DNA of 64,000 nt from Babylonia areolata (GCF_041734735.1 NC_134900.1:28248141-28312140); one strand, 5' to 3'. Positions 20,061 through 31,348 are shown, numbered from the stretch's first letter. The notes: a model not told the origin generated them from the sequence alone. Made by a program: numbers and translations.

Positions 20061-20672
20061 GTTTAATCATTTTAAAACTGAAAAGAATAAAATTTTAAAA
20101 AAAACGTGTAAAACTCTGTTCAACATTTTAAGAGACGTTGAAATCTCCAAATTAGTACTTAAAAACAAACAAAGAGGCAATATTGGAAAACTCCATTTAA
20201 AAAATCACATGCAGTTGTAGGAAAATAAGGGCAACAATGAATTATGCAGCAGGTGCATAAAAACAAAAAAATCCTTTCAAGAATCATGTGCTGTAATACA
20301 AAAGCATATATAATGTATTCATCATGTCATGTACGAAACTAAATCATTCAAGAATCCCATGCAAAAACAAAAATAATATAATAATAACAATCATGCATAA
20401 TATTTTCAAAACAATCAAACGAACAAATACTCAGGAATTGCATACAAAAAACAGAATGACAATGACAACAACCATGTACAGACCTTGTAACCTTCAAGAG
20501 AAGTGACATATCCAGAGCAGTCATCACCCATTCACTTTCACATCATTGTTTTTTTGTTTTTCTAGCTGTTCTTGGTGTTTTTTGCTATTACTTTTCATGT
20601 CTTACTGTTCTTTGTTATCTCTGAGTGTATGTGTCTGCTTGAACTTCACTGATGCTCATCTGTACAGGCTGC

Positions 20673-23198
20673 TTATAATTCTGGATCCCTGCTGTCCTGA
20701 GCGTGAGTGCACTGTGCTGATGTTTCAAATCCACTGTACAAGCTTCCTTCTTCACCACCAGTGCTGTGTTCAGCCATTTCATCGTTTTCCTTCTCCTCCA
20801 TCATCTGCGCTTCGAGAAGAAGTGACAGCAGCGTCTCGTCAGCATCGCCACCATCTTCCGGTCCTTTCTCTTCAGAAGAACTTGGGTGGCTTTGAGTCTG
20901 AAGTGTGTGCTTTGTTGGAGAGTTGGGGATGGAACTGCCGCTGGTGTTCTCCAAACTGTCGTCACTGATGGAAAGGATGCTCGCTGATTCCAGGTTTGAT
21001 GACACACCTTCCACCAGTGCTGCAGAGAAGGGCTGCTCTGTGTCTGGCGTAGCTTCTGCCTGGCTGTCCATGTGAGCCGTGTGCAACGCCTTCCAGATGT
21101 TTGGAGGAGGAGGAGAAGGAGAGGAAAGAGAAAACAAAACTTTTTCATCATCAGCGGTGTCTAACTCAAGTTCCGGTCTTGTATGTGTCAAAGCGTATTG
21201 AGATGTGGGTGCTGTGGTAGTGTAAGAGGGAAAGTCATGATTGCCAGCTATTGGAGCATCTTGAGCGCTTGTGCCGGTGGTGGAGTTTTGTGATGAAGAA
21301 CTTTCAAAGCCTGAAGATGAGGAGGACTTGTGTGACCCAGACACCGTGAAGGCTTTGGCAGCAAGAGGAAGAAAGGGCGGCATAAGTGGAAAAGAGGGAG
21401 ACAACCCCTGGAACAGCGCCTGCGTCAGATCTTCCTTATCTCCCTCTTCTGCAGCCTGGAAAGGAATCTGTGTGACCTCCGCTGTGAGGTCACCCATCGG
21501 TGACACGTCAGAGGATTTCCTTTCTTCTGCATTGTTGTTGAAACCTTCCTTTGTCCAGCGCCGTTTCACTACAGGGACTGTCTGCAGCACACTTGGTAAA
21601 CCTTCCTTGCCAGACTCTGACTGAGGAGAAGTGACAGCGTAGAGAGGACTGTTGTCACGACTGGGCACGTCGGACAATGCTTCCTCAGACTTTGCAGACA
21701 CTGACGATGGACTGGCCATTTGCGGCAGAAAAAGTCTATGGTCTGCTTCTTGTTCCTCAGCATTGCGAAGCTTCTTCAAAAGGGGCTGGCTGCTTTTCGG
21801 CGCAGTTTTAAAGGAAGAATCCAGAAAAGACAAAGTAAAATCCATCTGTTCTGGTAATTTCTTAACAGACAAAGAAGTAAGGTTCAAATCTAAAGAAGCC
21901 AACCTGAGCAGTTCCGACAGTCGGATGTGGTGGTGGTATGGAGTGGTGTGGTCACATTTACCTAGCAAGTCCCTTGCCCAAGCCAGCACGGCAGCCTTGT
22001 CCAAAACGCCTCTCAGCAGTAAGGCTTGCACACACAGCACCACTTCATTCTTCAGTTCCACTGCCGGGTTATCACAGGTTAGCAACAATATGCATGCTGC
22101 CAAAAACTTCTCTGCTGGAAAAGACTTACACCCGGGCAGAGAAACGAACCTCAACATGTGGAAACTAAACTTGACCGAAGGATCGCTTTTGCCTTCACAG
22201 TTGATGATGTTGTCCACCATAGTTGTAAACAGCAGGTCTGGAAACTGAGGCCAGCAAGAGTCCTGAGACGTTTTCAGAAAGAAACTCAGCATGCTGTCCA
22301 CGATGGAAGAAAGCCGCGCTTGATCCAAGCGCCACGATAGGAGGGGGAAAATGGTGCGGAGGTACCAGTCAGGGTCAGTGTTCAGCCGATGACTGATGTC
22401 GACCACCATGTCAATGACATCTGCCTCGTTGCTCAGGTTGCCTTGCTGGAGATGCTTGAGCATGGTGGCACACACAGCCTTGAAGTTGTCCGGCACGGCC
22501 ATGCGGTGCAGCAAGCTGAGCGTCTGTCTGCGAACAATGAGGTCAGGGTCATTGAGGCAGGTCACAACCTTGTCCCTGTGAGGCACAGCCAGCTCCACGC
22601 TGACGGACACCAGCTGGGTCAGGACCTTGACCCCGATGTAGCGCAGGTTGGGCAGGTCCGCTCCCAGGAAGCTGGCAACGCACCTGGACGTGTCTTCCAG
22701 CAACGGCTTCCACTGGGACATCCTCCGATCACTGTCTTCTGCGCATTTCCTTCTCCGTTCATCCTTCTCTGCCTTGCCCCATGCTGAATTGTCCTCACCA
22801 AAACCATGATACAGATCACCAGATGCGTCCTCTTCTCGTGACGGGCTGCTATCACTGGAAGGAGGCTGCACCTTTGCTGATGCTTCGCTCCCTTCTTTCT
22901 CGGCACCCTGTTGCCTTGCTTCCCTCCCTTCTTTCTCTGTGCCCTGAGGCTCTTTGGGATTTCCCGCTGCTCTGGCCAAGGCAGCAATGGTCATGAGGCA
23001 TTCCTCCAGAATGGCCAGAGACATCATCTCTTTGCCCACTGTGTCTCTGAGGACAAGGGAAAGGAGAGGGATGACGGCAGAGGTCATGCTGTCGTCCAGG
23101 GGGGCAAGGTAGGTCAGAATCTTCAGCAATTTGACCTGCAGCCATGGTAACGGTAACCCGTGGTAACAGAAGTGAGCGGGGAACTTGTAAGCTCGTAT
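20673..23198 (-). CDS. AP4E1: AP4E1 exon 5 (2.5 kb, terminal)
   Basis: Acceptor GTTTACAG on the minus strand; starts IRAYKFPAHFCYHGLPLPWL. An 841-codon open frame to the stop at 20673-20675. It holds the second half of the adaptin trunk (to about exon residue 460) and the whole hinge, including KRRWTKEGF and TQALFQGLS, which resemble hinge motifs of human AP4E1 (from memory). Confidence 0.94.
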   Translation of the reverse strand: MRAYKFPAHFCYHGLPLPWLQVKLLKILTYLAPLDDSMTSAVIPLLSLVLRDTVGKEMMSLAILEECLMTIAALARAAGNPKEPQGTEKEGREARQQGAEKEGSEASAKVQPPSSDSSPSREEDASGDLYHGFGEDNSAWGKAEKDERRRKCAEDSDRRMSQWKPLLEDTSRCVASFLGADLPNLRYIGVKVLTQLVSVSVELAVPHRDKVVTCLNDPDLIVRRQTLSLLHRMAVPDNFKAVCATMLKHLQQGNLSNEADVIDMVVDISHRLNTDPDWYLRTIFPLLSWRLDQARLSSIVDSMLSFFLKTSQDSCWPQFPDLLFTTMVDNIINCEGKSDPSVKFSFHMLRFVSLPGCKSFPAEKFLAACILLLTCDNPAVELKNEVVLCVQALLLRGVLDKAAVLAWARDLLGKCDHTTPYHHHIRLSELLRLASLDLNLTSLSVKKLPEQMDFTLSFLDSSFKTAPKSSQPLLKKLRNAEEQEADHRLFLPQMASPSSVSAKSEEALSDVPSRDNSPLYAVTSPQSESGKEGLPSVLQTVPVVKRRWTKEGFNNNAEERKSSDVSPMGDLTAEVTQIPFQAAEEGDKEDLTQALFQGLSPSFPLMPPFLPLAAKAFTVSGSHKSSSSSGFESSSSQNSTTGTSAQDAPIAGNHDFPSYTTTAPTSQYALTHTRPELELDTADDEKVLFSLSSPSPPPPNIWKALHTAHMDSQAEATPDTEQPFSAALVEGVSSNLESASILSISDDSLENTSGSSIPNSPTKHTLQTQSHPSSSEEKGPEDGGDADETLLSLLLEAQMMEEKENDEMAEHSTGGEEGSLYSGFETSAQCTHAQDSRDPEL

Positions 23199-26100
23199 CT
23201 GTAAACAAAAACATATCCACATGATATTACATTATGAGCTTGCAAGCCCATACCTGTTGGAAAAATCCAGCGATAATACATTGAGAAATACAATCCAATC
23301 CTAAATGGAAAAAAAAAGACGTGATTTTCAACAAAATATATCAGTTTGTTGGATTTTTTGTTTAATTTTCATATGAACAATTATTATGATAAAAAACTGT
23401 GGTGTAGTTTTTGTCCATCTGAGCATGACAAGGAGGTAAGACAAGACAAGGCAAGGCAAGGCAAGGGAAGGCAATGTTGCCTGTCCTGCTGTGCTCTTTA
23501 CACTGTATTCAAAACTGTTAAGTTGAAAATTCACTTCACAGTGATGCAAGCACATGTGCATCTTGAATGGCACATACTGATTAAGTGACCAAAAAGAAAC
23601 CACAGAAAGATGATTTGAATCAGCAAAATTACAATATCTAAAACTCACACTGTGGCATGATTCTAGTTATTGAAATACAATTTACTACATAATACTTAAA
23701 TAATTTGTTTACTTCAAAATAACAAAAATAACTATCATACTTTTGCCCCCCACCCCCACCCCCCCCAGACCCCCCCAAAAAAAAAAGAAAAAAAGAAAGA
23801 CTGCCATTCTTTCCCTGATTATCAGAACTGGTTCATGCGTGCGTGCCTGCATAATGACCTTGGAACTGCTGATCCTATGGCTCGAGCGCCGTGCGAGCAG
23901 AGAGAGAGAAAGAGAGAGAGAACGAAGCAGCAGCAGAATTTCGTACTTTGATACACGTGCTTTAACACGAAGAGACTGAACACTAAATTGTTGCGTTCGT
24001 GTCCATTTGTTGAACGCTGCAGGTCACTTAACTCATAGTGCATTTATTTATTCACTTGTTTTTGTTGTATATTTGATAGATACTTTTGACTTCATGCACC
24101 CCCTTGGCATTAGAACTTTGAAGTTAATGTCAATAAAATGTCAAAGTGTCAAAAAGTGCTTGTAAGAATTTCATTACATTTAGGTTAAATACAAACAGGT
24201 GCCAATGTAAGATCATGAGACTGTCAATAACCACAGTAAATACCATAGGGTCTGTTATTCTAAACAACATTTCAGTACAAGTACTTTAAACAGCTTGGTA
24301 AAACAATTGCTCTGTACAAATTATCAGGATGAAAACTTTGTTCAACTTAACCAATACTTGGGTTTTGATACTGAAGAAAATTCTTATGACAAACAATAAG
24401 AATAAGATATCATTAGTAGTAACAACTGGGTTTTGACACCAAAGGGCATACAAATGATTCACTAGGAAATCACAAAAATACTGTCAACCCCACAAAGATA
24501 CTGTCAACCCCACAAAGATACTGTCAACTCCTACCTGCTGCAGTATGCTGATCAGAGCAGGGCCCAGAGCCAAGAACTCCTCTCTGCTTCGCTCCACCAA
24601 AGACTCCACAGTCGTCACCACGGCCATGAGCACCCCGGGGTCCCGGTCTCCCAGCATGCCCTTGACTTCCGGCACGTGGTTCTGCATCATGGCCGGGGCT
24701 CGGCGGAAGAAAGCGTGCATGCAGTGGACTGCTCTGGCTCTCACCATGGCTTGACGGTGCCGCAGAAGCTTCACAACAGGGGGCAGCACTGCAGAAATGA
24801 TGCAAAACATTCATGACACACAACTCTTTCCGCAGCAAGAAATGAAGCATTTGTTACACATTTTGTACATGACATGTGGAGGTGCTGTTACAGAAGAATC
24901 ATTTAGATGCTGGACTTGTGATCCAGCGTTCACCAGTGTTAAGGTTCATGGCCCTTTGAGGTGTTGGACTTGTGATCCAGCATTTACCAGTGTTCAAGGT
25001 TTAAGGCCCTTTGAGGTGTTGGACTTTTGATCCTGTGTTCACCAGTGTTCAAGGTTTGAGGCCCTTTGAGGTGTTGGACTTTTGATCCTGTGTTCAAGGT
25101 TTGAGGCCCTTTGAGGTGTTGGACTTGTGATCCTGTGTTCACCAGTGTTCAAGGTTCGAGGCCCTAGACATGTTGTGTCCTTGGGGAAATGCACTTTACT
25201 CCGAGTTGCCTCACTGCACCCAGGTGTGAGTGGGTACCTGATTTCTGTTGCGGGACATTTAAATGGCTGAAGGAGAGGATTGGGCCCCACCTTCCCATGC
25301 CCATCCCTAGACACAAAGGATAATGAATTCACAACCCCAGTGGCTGTAAAAGGCAATGGGACTAAAATGATAATACAGTTAATGCTCACTTTTAAAATGA
25401 TGAAACAGTTAAGGCTTGCTTTTAAAATGATAATACAGTTAAGGCTTTCTACATTGCATGGCTCTGTTTTTAGCACTTTGGGGTTATTGTGTGCAAAGGG
25501 AAAGATCAAGAAGGAAAACAGTGCACTAACAGCATGAAGAAAAAAACAGGAGAAACACTATGAAGTGAGTCTGAATAAGAAATGCTGCTTTAGAAGTACC
25601 CAAAGGTATGAAAATAGGAGAAAAAGGGTGGGGGAAAAAAAAAAGGGACGACAAACAAAAGAATATTTTCCTCAGAATCAAAAAAGGGACGACAAATAAC
25701 AGAATATTTTCCTCATAATTCATGACAGGCTAGGTCAGACTCTGTACCCCGAGTACTGATTTGTCGGTAACAAGATGCTTCCCTTGGACCAAGCACGGGT
25801 ATTTCCATTCTGCAGTGGGCATGATCAGTTTTGCTTTCTTAATCAGCTCCATTCTCACAGTGTTTTTAGCTTGTTGGCTTCAGCCTCTATTTTCCCAGTG
25901 TTTTCAAGGTAACTGAGCATGTTTTTGATGACTTGCACATTCTTTGCATGAAGTATGGCTTTGTCAGTGCACTCAGCTGTTTGCAAGGCTGATCCACAGA
26001 AACTGCAGTGCAGCTGCACTGATGAGGTACAGAGTGTTTAAGCAAGAAAAAACACGGAGAAAAAAATGACAGAAAGAAGTTTCAGTTTCAAAGAGGTGTC

Positions 26101-28861
26101 CAAGCATGCAGATTGATCTATATTTTTGCTACAACACATCTGCTGTTAAAAAAAGAAAGAAAAAAAGCTGATGTCTAATCTTCATATAAATCCAGCTCAC
26201 TTATCAGGCCATGAGAGCTTGAGAGAAAGAAGAAAAGATTGAACTCACTCATTGGAATATGCTCTGTTGCAATCAGTTCTGAGGCTGTGCTCAGGGCCAT
26301 GAGGTTGTCCATCATGTTACTGCTCATTAGATCTCTGTGCAGGGTCCCTGTTGACAGAACAATGACCATGCCACTGCTGCTGGCACCATTCCTGTTATAC
26401 ATTTTGATGGGCGCAATAGCCGAGTGGTTAAAGCATTGGACTTTCAATCAGAGGGTCCCAGATTTGAATCTTGGTAACAGCACCTGGTGGGTAAAGTGGA
26501 CATTTTTCTGATCTCCCATGCCAACATATGTGCAGACCTGCTTGTGCCTGAACCCCCTTCGTGTGTACATACACACAGAAGATCAAATACGCAAGTTAAA
26601 GATCCTGTAATCCATGTCAGCGTTTGGTGGATTATGGAAGCAAGAACATACCCAGCATGCACACCCCTGAAAACAAAGTATGGCTGCCTACATGGCGGGG
26701 TAAATAAACAAAACAGTCATACACATAAAACGTTACATGTCTGTCTGAGTGTGTATGTGTGCGTGCCTGAAATATGATTGAATGACACAGGAAATGAATG
26801 ATGAGCACCCAATGGCAGCCATCAGTCAGCTCTACCCAGGTAGGCAGCCTGTTGTTCAAATGACCCCAAGTTTGTAAAGCGCTTCGAGCTTGGTCTGCAA
26901 CCGAGGATATATGAGTATCCATATCATATCATATCATTTTTAGACTACTATCTCTTGTACTGAATTCTATATTGGTTACGGGAATGATGTTTTTGTTTTC
27001 ATGCCGTGTGGGCAGGAATAATCATAGTAATCATCGTAATAATGATAACAATATTATTATTATTATCAATCAGCACTTACGTGGCACAAACTCCCAATAT
27101 AATGGGCTTTAAGCACCTAACAGACTAACACTCAACAATAGATAGACAGTTTTGTTTATCAATCTATAATTCAAATTCCACCATTTGGTAAGACATTGTG
27201 ACTTCATTGTTTAGTCAAAAGCATGATTAAACATTTAAAATTTTTTACACATACCAATATACATATATATTTCAGAATACATCAGTGGTTGTGGATGCAA
27301 AAAGATAAAGTTGATGGCAAGAGACAAAGTGATAAAAAAATTGTTGGATTTGAACTAAAAAATCAACTCGGACATGATCATATGTGTGCAGTATGGATGA
27401 GGCTGCACCCGCAATGTAAAGCAAAAGTTATCACATATGCCATGACACGGATATTCCAATAATTCAAAGTAAATAATCACCTGCCATATACATTAGAACA
27501 CAAGCAGCAGCACACTGGAGCAATAATAAAGCCAGACTAATGTACACAGTCGTCAAAATTTCTTAGAACGCACGCAGCAAGACACAATGGGGCAATGGCT
27601 GCTCAGCCAGATAACAGGCAATGAGGGAAAGGTATGAGTAAATGTGCATGTGTTCATGAAAGATTAATATGGTACTGGAAAAAAAAGAAGAAAAAAAAGA
27701 TATGGTACTGAAAAAAAAAAAAAAATCAAAGTAGAAACGAAAACAAACAGCAAAAGTCATTGCACATGCCATAAACAGTCATTGCACATGCCATGACACA
27801 GTATATTCCAATAATTCAAAATAGAAATAAGAAAAGAAACATGTCTGGGTACCTGTGATCAAGATGGCAATTTCGCAGGTAGGGTCCAGCAGTAAGCTGG
27901 CAGCCAGGTAGCCCACTCTCTTCTGTCCTCCCTTGCCATGTGCTGCCAGTTTCATCGCATAAATGTGACAGAAAGACACATCATAACCCAAGATGGAGCA
28001 GAAGATTATTTCTGGGAAGGATTCGCACCATTTGGCCACAGAAGCGTCTGGCTGTTCAAACTGCTGTTTGATCCGAGACAGCTCACTGTGCACCTGGAAA
28101 CACAATTTCAGTTTCAGTTTCTCAAGGAGGTGTCACTGCAATCAAACAAATGCATTTTTTTCATTACATTGAAAAGAAAATAGCACTGCTTGATTCACAA
28201 CAGTCAGAACATGAACAAAGTAAGTTCAACGAGGAAAAAACAATATATATCAATGTAAGTTTGTTGGTTTTTTATTTGTTTTTGTTTTTAATAATGTATA
28301 TCTCACATTATTTCATTGCATTATCACCACATTTCACACACTTAAGACATTCTAAAACGAAAATGAGATTAAATTTTGTCTTACCCTATACATGAAATAT
28401 CTCTCGGAATTTATTCCACCCAGTGAGAAATACACATCTCGGCAAGCCTTTTCATTGCCAACATATTTTGCTCCAGTGTATACTGAGACAATTTCCAGAA
28501 AAACAGAAGAAAAAGCTTGTGGTTGTAATTTCAGTTCAGTCATATAGATGTCCTAAACTACTGAAGATGATTGCATAAAAGTGTTCATCACCATGCCAGT
28601 TTAAATAATCTTTAATTGTTCAACAGTTCACATGATTACATTGCAAACAAAGGCAAAAGAGCATCAACAAGCTTAAAACTTATACTGTGCTGTGCTACAT
28701 TCCTGAGACACATTCGGTATGGAAAAAGGAAACAAGTATTCATAACATTATTTTCTGCTTTGTTGAAGAGATTACTATCAGTACTGTCAGAAAGAATAAT
28801 CTTTGAAACACACACACACACACACACTTGATCACAACGTATTCCCATAAATTTATTCACA

Positions 28862-28893
<32 letters not shown>

Positions 28894-29544
28894 AGAGAGA
28901 GAGAGAACAGGTCACAGTGCACCTTGTTCCTTTTGCTCAATCACTGTCATACACCCACACATACTTCACCACCTTTCAACACACAGAAGATCAAGGGAGT
29001 AAATTCTTGTCTTGCAGATGATTTTTCCGCTGCACTGAATGAAACAAAATATGTGGTATTTCAGTGTACTGGTGCATGTCAGCACACAAGCGATAAGCTT
29101 ATAGGGGGAAAAAAAAAAAAAAAAATTTTTGCCAGGGCATAAACAACCGAAGACCGCAATGAATATGTGAACAATATGAAACAGACAGAAGTTGGAAACA
29201 GGGGCGTGCTCAAAGAACCCAGTAAAATCATTGCTAACAATATCACTGGTATTATAAGTATGAACAACCTCTAGTGCAGTCAACATGCGATACGATTCAG
29301 TTATTTTTAAACACAAACATCATTCATCCAACTGAAAAGACCAGCATAAATGGCATTCCTCCACCCTCACCAAAGCTGCTTGCTCTGAGTGTCCACGAGC
29401 ACTGTCAACATTTCTGAGGAAATTCTGAAAGCTCTGCGAGGGCTGTGACTTTCTCGGAGTCTGCCCCCCTCTCCCTCCTCCCAGCAGAGTTGAGGACAGG
29501 AGGCGGGGAATGGAGGCCAGCGTCCGCTCCATGACATCACTCAT
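20673..29544 (-). CDS. AP4E1: AP4E1, AP-4 adaptor complex epsilon subunit (5 exons)
   Basis: The large epsilon subunit of AP-4, the clathrin-independent adaptor at the trans-Golgi network that sorts cargo such as ATG9A. Five coding exons (29544-29371, 28093-27853, 26347-26249, 24788-24535, 23198-20673) join in phase to 1097 residues. The start MSDVMERTLASIPRLL matches the family N-terminus. The adaptin trunk follows: LGYDVSFCHIYAMKLA, KRVGYLAASLLL, RDLMSSNMMDNLMALSTASE, LPPVVKLLRHRQ, then PLPWLQVKLLKILTYLAP and LNDPDLIVRRQTLSLLHRMA. From about residue 720 the protein is a Ser-rich hinge and it ends at DSRDPEL. The C-terminal ear domain of vertebrate epsilon is not present. The last exon alone covers what many exons encode in mammals. 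I considered gamma or alpha adaptin; the N-terminus and hinge fit epsilon best. Confidence 0.93.
24481..24527 (-). repeat. AP4E1: 20-bp tandem repeat at AP4E1 exon 4 donor
   Basis: Plus strand CTGTCAACCCCACAAAGATA repeats twice, followed by a partial third copy. On the minus strand it begins seven bases into the intron (GTAGGA then GTTGACAG). Confidence 0.9.
24535..24788 (-). CDS. AP4E1: AP4E1 exon 4
   Basis: Acceptor TTTCTGCAG, donor GTAGGA. Encodes LPPVVKLLRHRQAMVRARAV, then HCMHAFFRRAPAMMQNHVPE, and ends ALISILQQ. Phase joins exon 3 as a Met codon and exon 5 at phase 0. Adaptin HEAT repeats. Confidence 0.93.
24895..25370 (+). repeat. tRNA-headed SINE with tandemly amplified head
   Basis: The head segment TTGGACTTGTGATCCAGCG with CACCAGTGTTCAAGGTT is repeated about five times at 24903-25170 (about 55-bp steps), then continues once into the normal SINE body (TAGACATGTTGTGTCCTTGG to GCTGTAAAAGGCAATGGGAC). 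It lies in AP4E1 intron 3, antisense to the gene. Confidence 0.75.
26080..26165 (+). repeat. SINE fragment, CAGTTTCAAAGAGG family
   Basis: GTTTCAGTTTCAAAGAGGTG then CAAGCATGCAG and an A-rich tail. A closely similar copy with poly(A) is at 35308-35410. Confidence 0.65.
26249..26347 (-). CDS. AP4E1: AP4E1 exon 3
   Basis: Acceptor CAACAG, donor GTGAGT. Encodes TLHRDLMSSNMMDNLMALST then ASELIATEHIPM, the conserved adaptin stretch (Q/R)DL.S.N....ALT. Phase 1 in and phase 1 out fit both neighbours. Confidence 0.93.
26402..26938 (+). mobile_element. Full-length tRNA-headed SINE (about 535 bp)
   Basis: Head CAATAGCCGAGTGGTTAAAG with a degenerate B box (GGTCCCAGATTTGAATC). The body carries GATCCTGTAATCCATGTCAG, GTATGGCTGCCTACATGGCG and GTCAGCTCTACCCAGGTAGG, and the 3' end is GCGCTTCGAGCTTGGTCTGC then ATCCATATCATATCATATCA. 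Related copies: 42787-43035, 48293-48905, and a fragment at 52408-52485. Confidence 0.8.
27030..27120 (-). repeat. LINE-tail-like fragment
   Basis: ATTATTATTATCAATCAGCA followed by ACGTGGCACAAACTCCCAAT and GGGCTTTAAGCACC; read on minus it ends in an ATT repeat like other LINE tails here. Weak. Confidence 0.35.
27853..28093 (-). CDS. AP4E1: AP4E1 exon 2
   Basis: Acceptor GTTTCCAG, donor GTACCC. Encodes VHSELSRIKQQFEQPDASVA, then FPEIIFCSILGYDVSFCHIY and RVGYLAASLLLDPTCEIAIL. 241 bp, leaving one base that completes a Gly codon with exon 3. Confidence 0.95.
28108..28150 (+). repeat. SINE fragment, CTCAAGGAGG family
   Basis: TTTCAGTTTCTCAAGGAGGT then TCACTGCAATCAAACAAATG, immediately upstream (in gene sense) of AP4E1 exon 2. 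Confidence 0.65.
29371..29544 (-). CDS. AP4E1: AP4E1 exon 1 with start codon
   Basis: ATG on minus at 29544-29542; encodes MSDVMERTLASIPRLLSSTL to RGHSEQAAL, donor GTGAGG. MSD-(I/V)-x-E-(K/R)-TL is the start of known AP4E1 proteins, which fixes the start codon. Confidence 0.93.
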
Positions 29545-29569
29545 GGCTGTCGGAGAGCGGGCATCACGC

Positions 29570-29575
29570 CACGTG
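29570..29575. promoter_or_regulatory. CACGTG E-box upstream of AP4E1
   Basis: A palindromic CACGTG about 26 bp before the AP4E1 ATG (minus strand). It could lie in the promoter or the 5' UTR. Functional role not shown. Confidence 0.2.
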
Positions 29576-29647
29576 GTGAGCTTCTCCCATGGTCATTACT
29601 TTAAAAAAAAGAAAAAAGAAAAATGAAAACTAAATACCCATCATGTC

Positions 29648-29760
29648 AGTGATTAAAGGTTAAAGGTCCCACTTTTTTACAGCCTTTAGGGCAGTGAATT
29701 CATATCCACAGTGTCCATGGCTTGGCATAAAAAGGAGGGGGCCAATCCTTTGATGTTAGT
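29648..29760 (-). repeat. Diverged SINE fragment of the 13965 family
   Basis: GGTTAAAGGTCCCACTTTTT, AGTGAATTCATATCCACAGT and GTCCATGGCTTGGCAT match the body of the 13965-14242 element, same orientation. Confidence 0.55.
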
Positions 29761-30346
29761 GATGATCTCCTCCAAAATTCTTCAACTTAAAATGTCTCTA
29801 ATATCCTAAGGTCAGTATTCAAACTTTACAATACCAAGAATCAAGTAGTCTCAATGCTGAGGATCTGATGTATCATGGCAAAATCAGCAAGGCACTGCAC
29901 TTCTGATCAAATCTTCACCAGTTATCAGGATTCACTGGACCATCAGATCTTTTTTGTTTGTTTGTTTGTATTTTGTATATATATTAGCACATGCTCATCT
30001 TCAGTTAAAAAGAAATATTATGACTTTAATGTTAGTCACTTAGTGTGTAGATGCTATCCACATGAACTGTAATTATCCTATCCTGACAAAAAACACTCAC
30101 AAATAAACACACACACTAACACACAGCATGCTGCAGTAGATGTATACTCTGACACTGCATGGTACATTCTGTCCACGCAGTGTGACCACGCTGTCTTGTG
30201 TCCGATTTAACACATATTTTTTCATTTGTGATCCACAATAATTACGATAATGTTCACAATTATTGCTTTATAAGCTTTCACATCTCTTGTATCTTTTTAC
30301 TGCTGATGTGATCACGGGCTGGTGTAAATCTAGAATTGATACAAAC

Positions 30347-30770
30347 CTTGCACATCATAATGACTGCCTCGGATTGTTGGCCCATCGATTGACATTTTCT
30401 GGGTGAAGTTTTTGACAGTGGCCTCCCCTTGTACTTTCACTGTCGAAAATGTCTCGTGTCGTCTGCGACAACAATTCATTCAAAGAGTTTCGTAAGTTGT
30501 AACATCGTTGTTTTCAAAGGTAACCGAATGAATTTGTTTCATAGAATGTGAATCAACTGGGAACTGAACATGAAAGACAAGAGGTGAAAACCATTTTTGA
30601 AGAGGCAGTTTTCTCGTTTTTGCATCCAATGCACGACACCAGGTCCTGTTCAACAAACTGATATCAGCATCACGATGATTGAATGTATATTCTTCAGTGA
30701 ATTCCATCACACAGCGGGGCCGAAAATAACTTGTCAGGTAAGCAAAATTGACAATGATAAGTTAATTCGG
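30347..30770 (-). other. Unassigned coding-like stretch between AP4E1 and KCTD9
   Basis: On the minus strand one frame is open for about 140 codons except for a single TGA at 30482-30480. An ATG (30710-30708) is followed by MEFTEEYTFNHRDADISLLN, and after the stop the frame continues with FSTVKVQGEATVKNFTQKMS to a GT donor-like site at 30346. Composition looks protein-like, but I recognise no family. It could be an exon of an unknown gene, a decayed gene, or chance. Confidence 0.3.
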
Positions 30771-31348
30771 GGGTAGGTGACACTAGAAAATATGTACTGC
30801 TGTTTTATTCAGAAATAAAGAATAGTGTCCATTCCGTGTGTGTGTGTGTCATAATGTTTATGTGTACATATTCATGCATGCGCGTATGAGTGTATTGTGA
30901 TAACATTCAGTTTATCAGAGTGTGTTTTTACAAAACCCTCTTGTATCATTTCACATCAGTGGATAGCAGCACTGTATTATTCCGGCTTTAAAAACAGCGA
31001 ACTTCGTTTTCTGCCAGAGGTATGGAACCGCTCATTCTCGTGCTCACCGAGATTCTCCGTTATGTTTTGATTGGGGGGGAATGGCTGAGAACGCCAAAAA
31101 AGAGGCTTGAATAGAATTGCCCTTGACCTTTAAAATCTATTCCTGGGCCATGATAAAGTTGTATATATTTAGCAGAAAACTGGCTTGCGCCAGTTGGGGA
31201 ACCTACGACGCCCAGAATGATCAGTCATTATCAGGAATCGTGCAGTCTTCCGTCTGCTGGGCGAGTAAAGTGTGATGTGGTCAGTGTCACGAACGTATAG
31301 GCCTACTTTTATTTTGTGAATCTGAGCAACTTGAGAAATCCTGTCAAG

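Noticed and set aside
21652-22248. 198-codon plus-strand frame and others over AP4E1 exon 5
   Set aside because: Antisense shadows of the long AP4E1 exon; no family match.
30444-30487. Small plus-strand first exon (ATGTCTCGTGTCGTCTGCG, then a GTAAGT donor)
   Set aside because: Only about 14 codons with no partner exon or family match; it overlaps the longer minus-strand frame, so it is not called.
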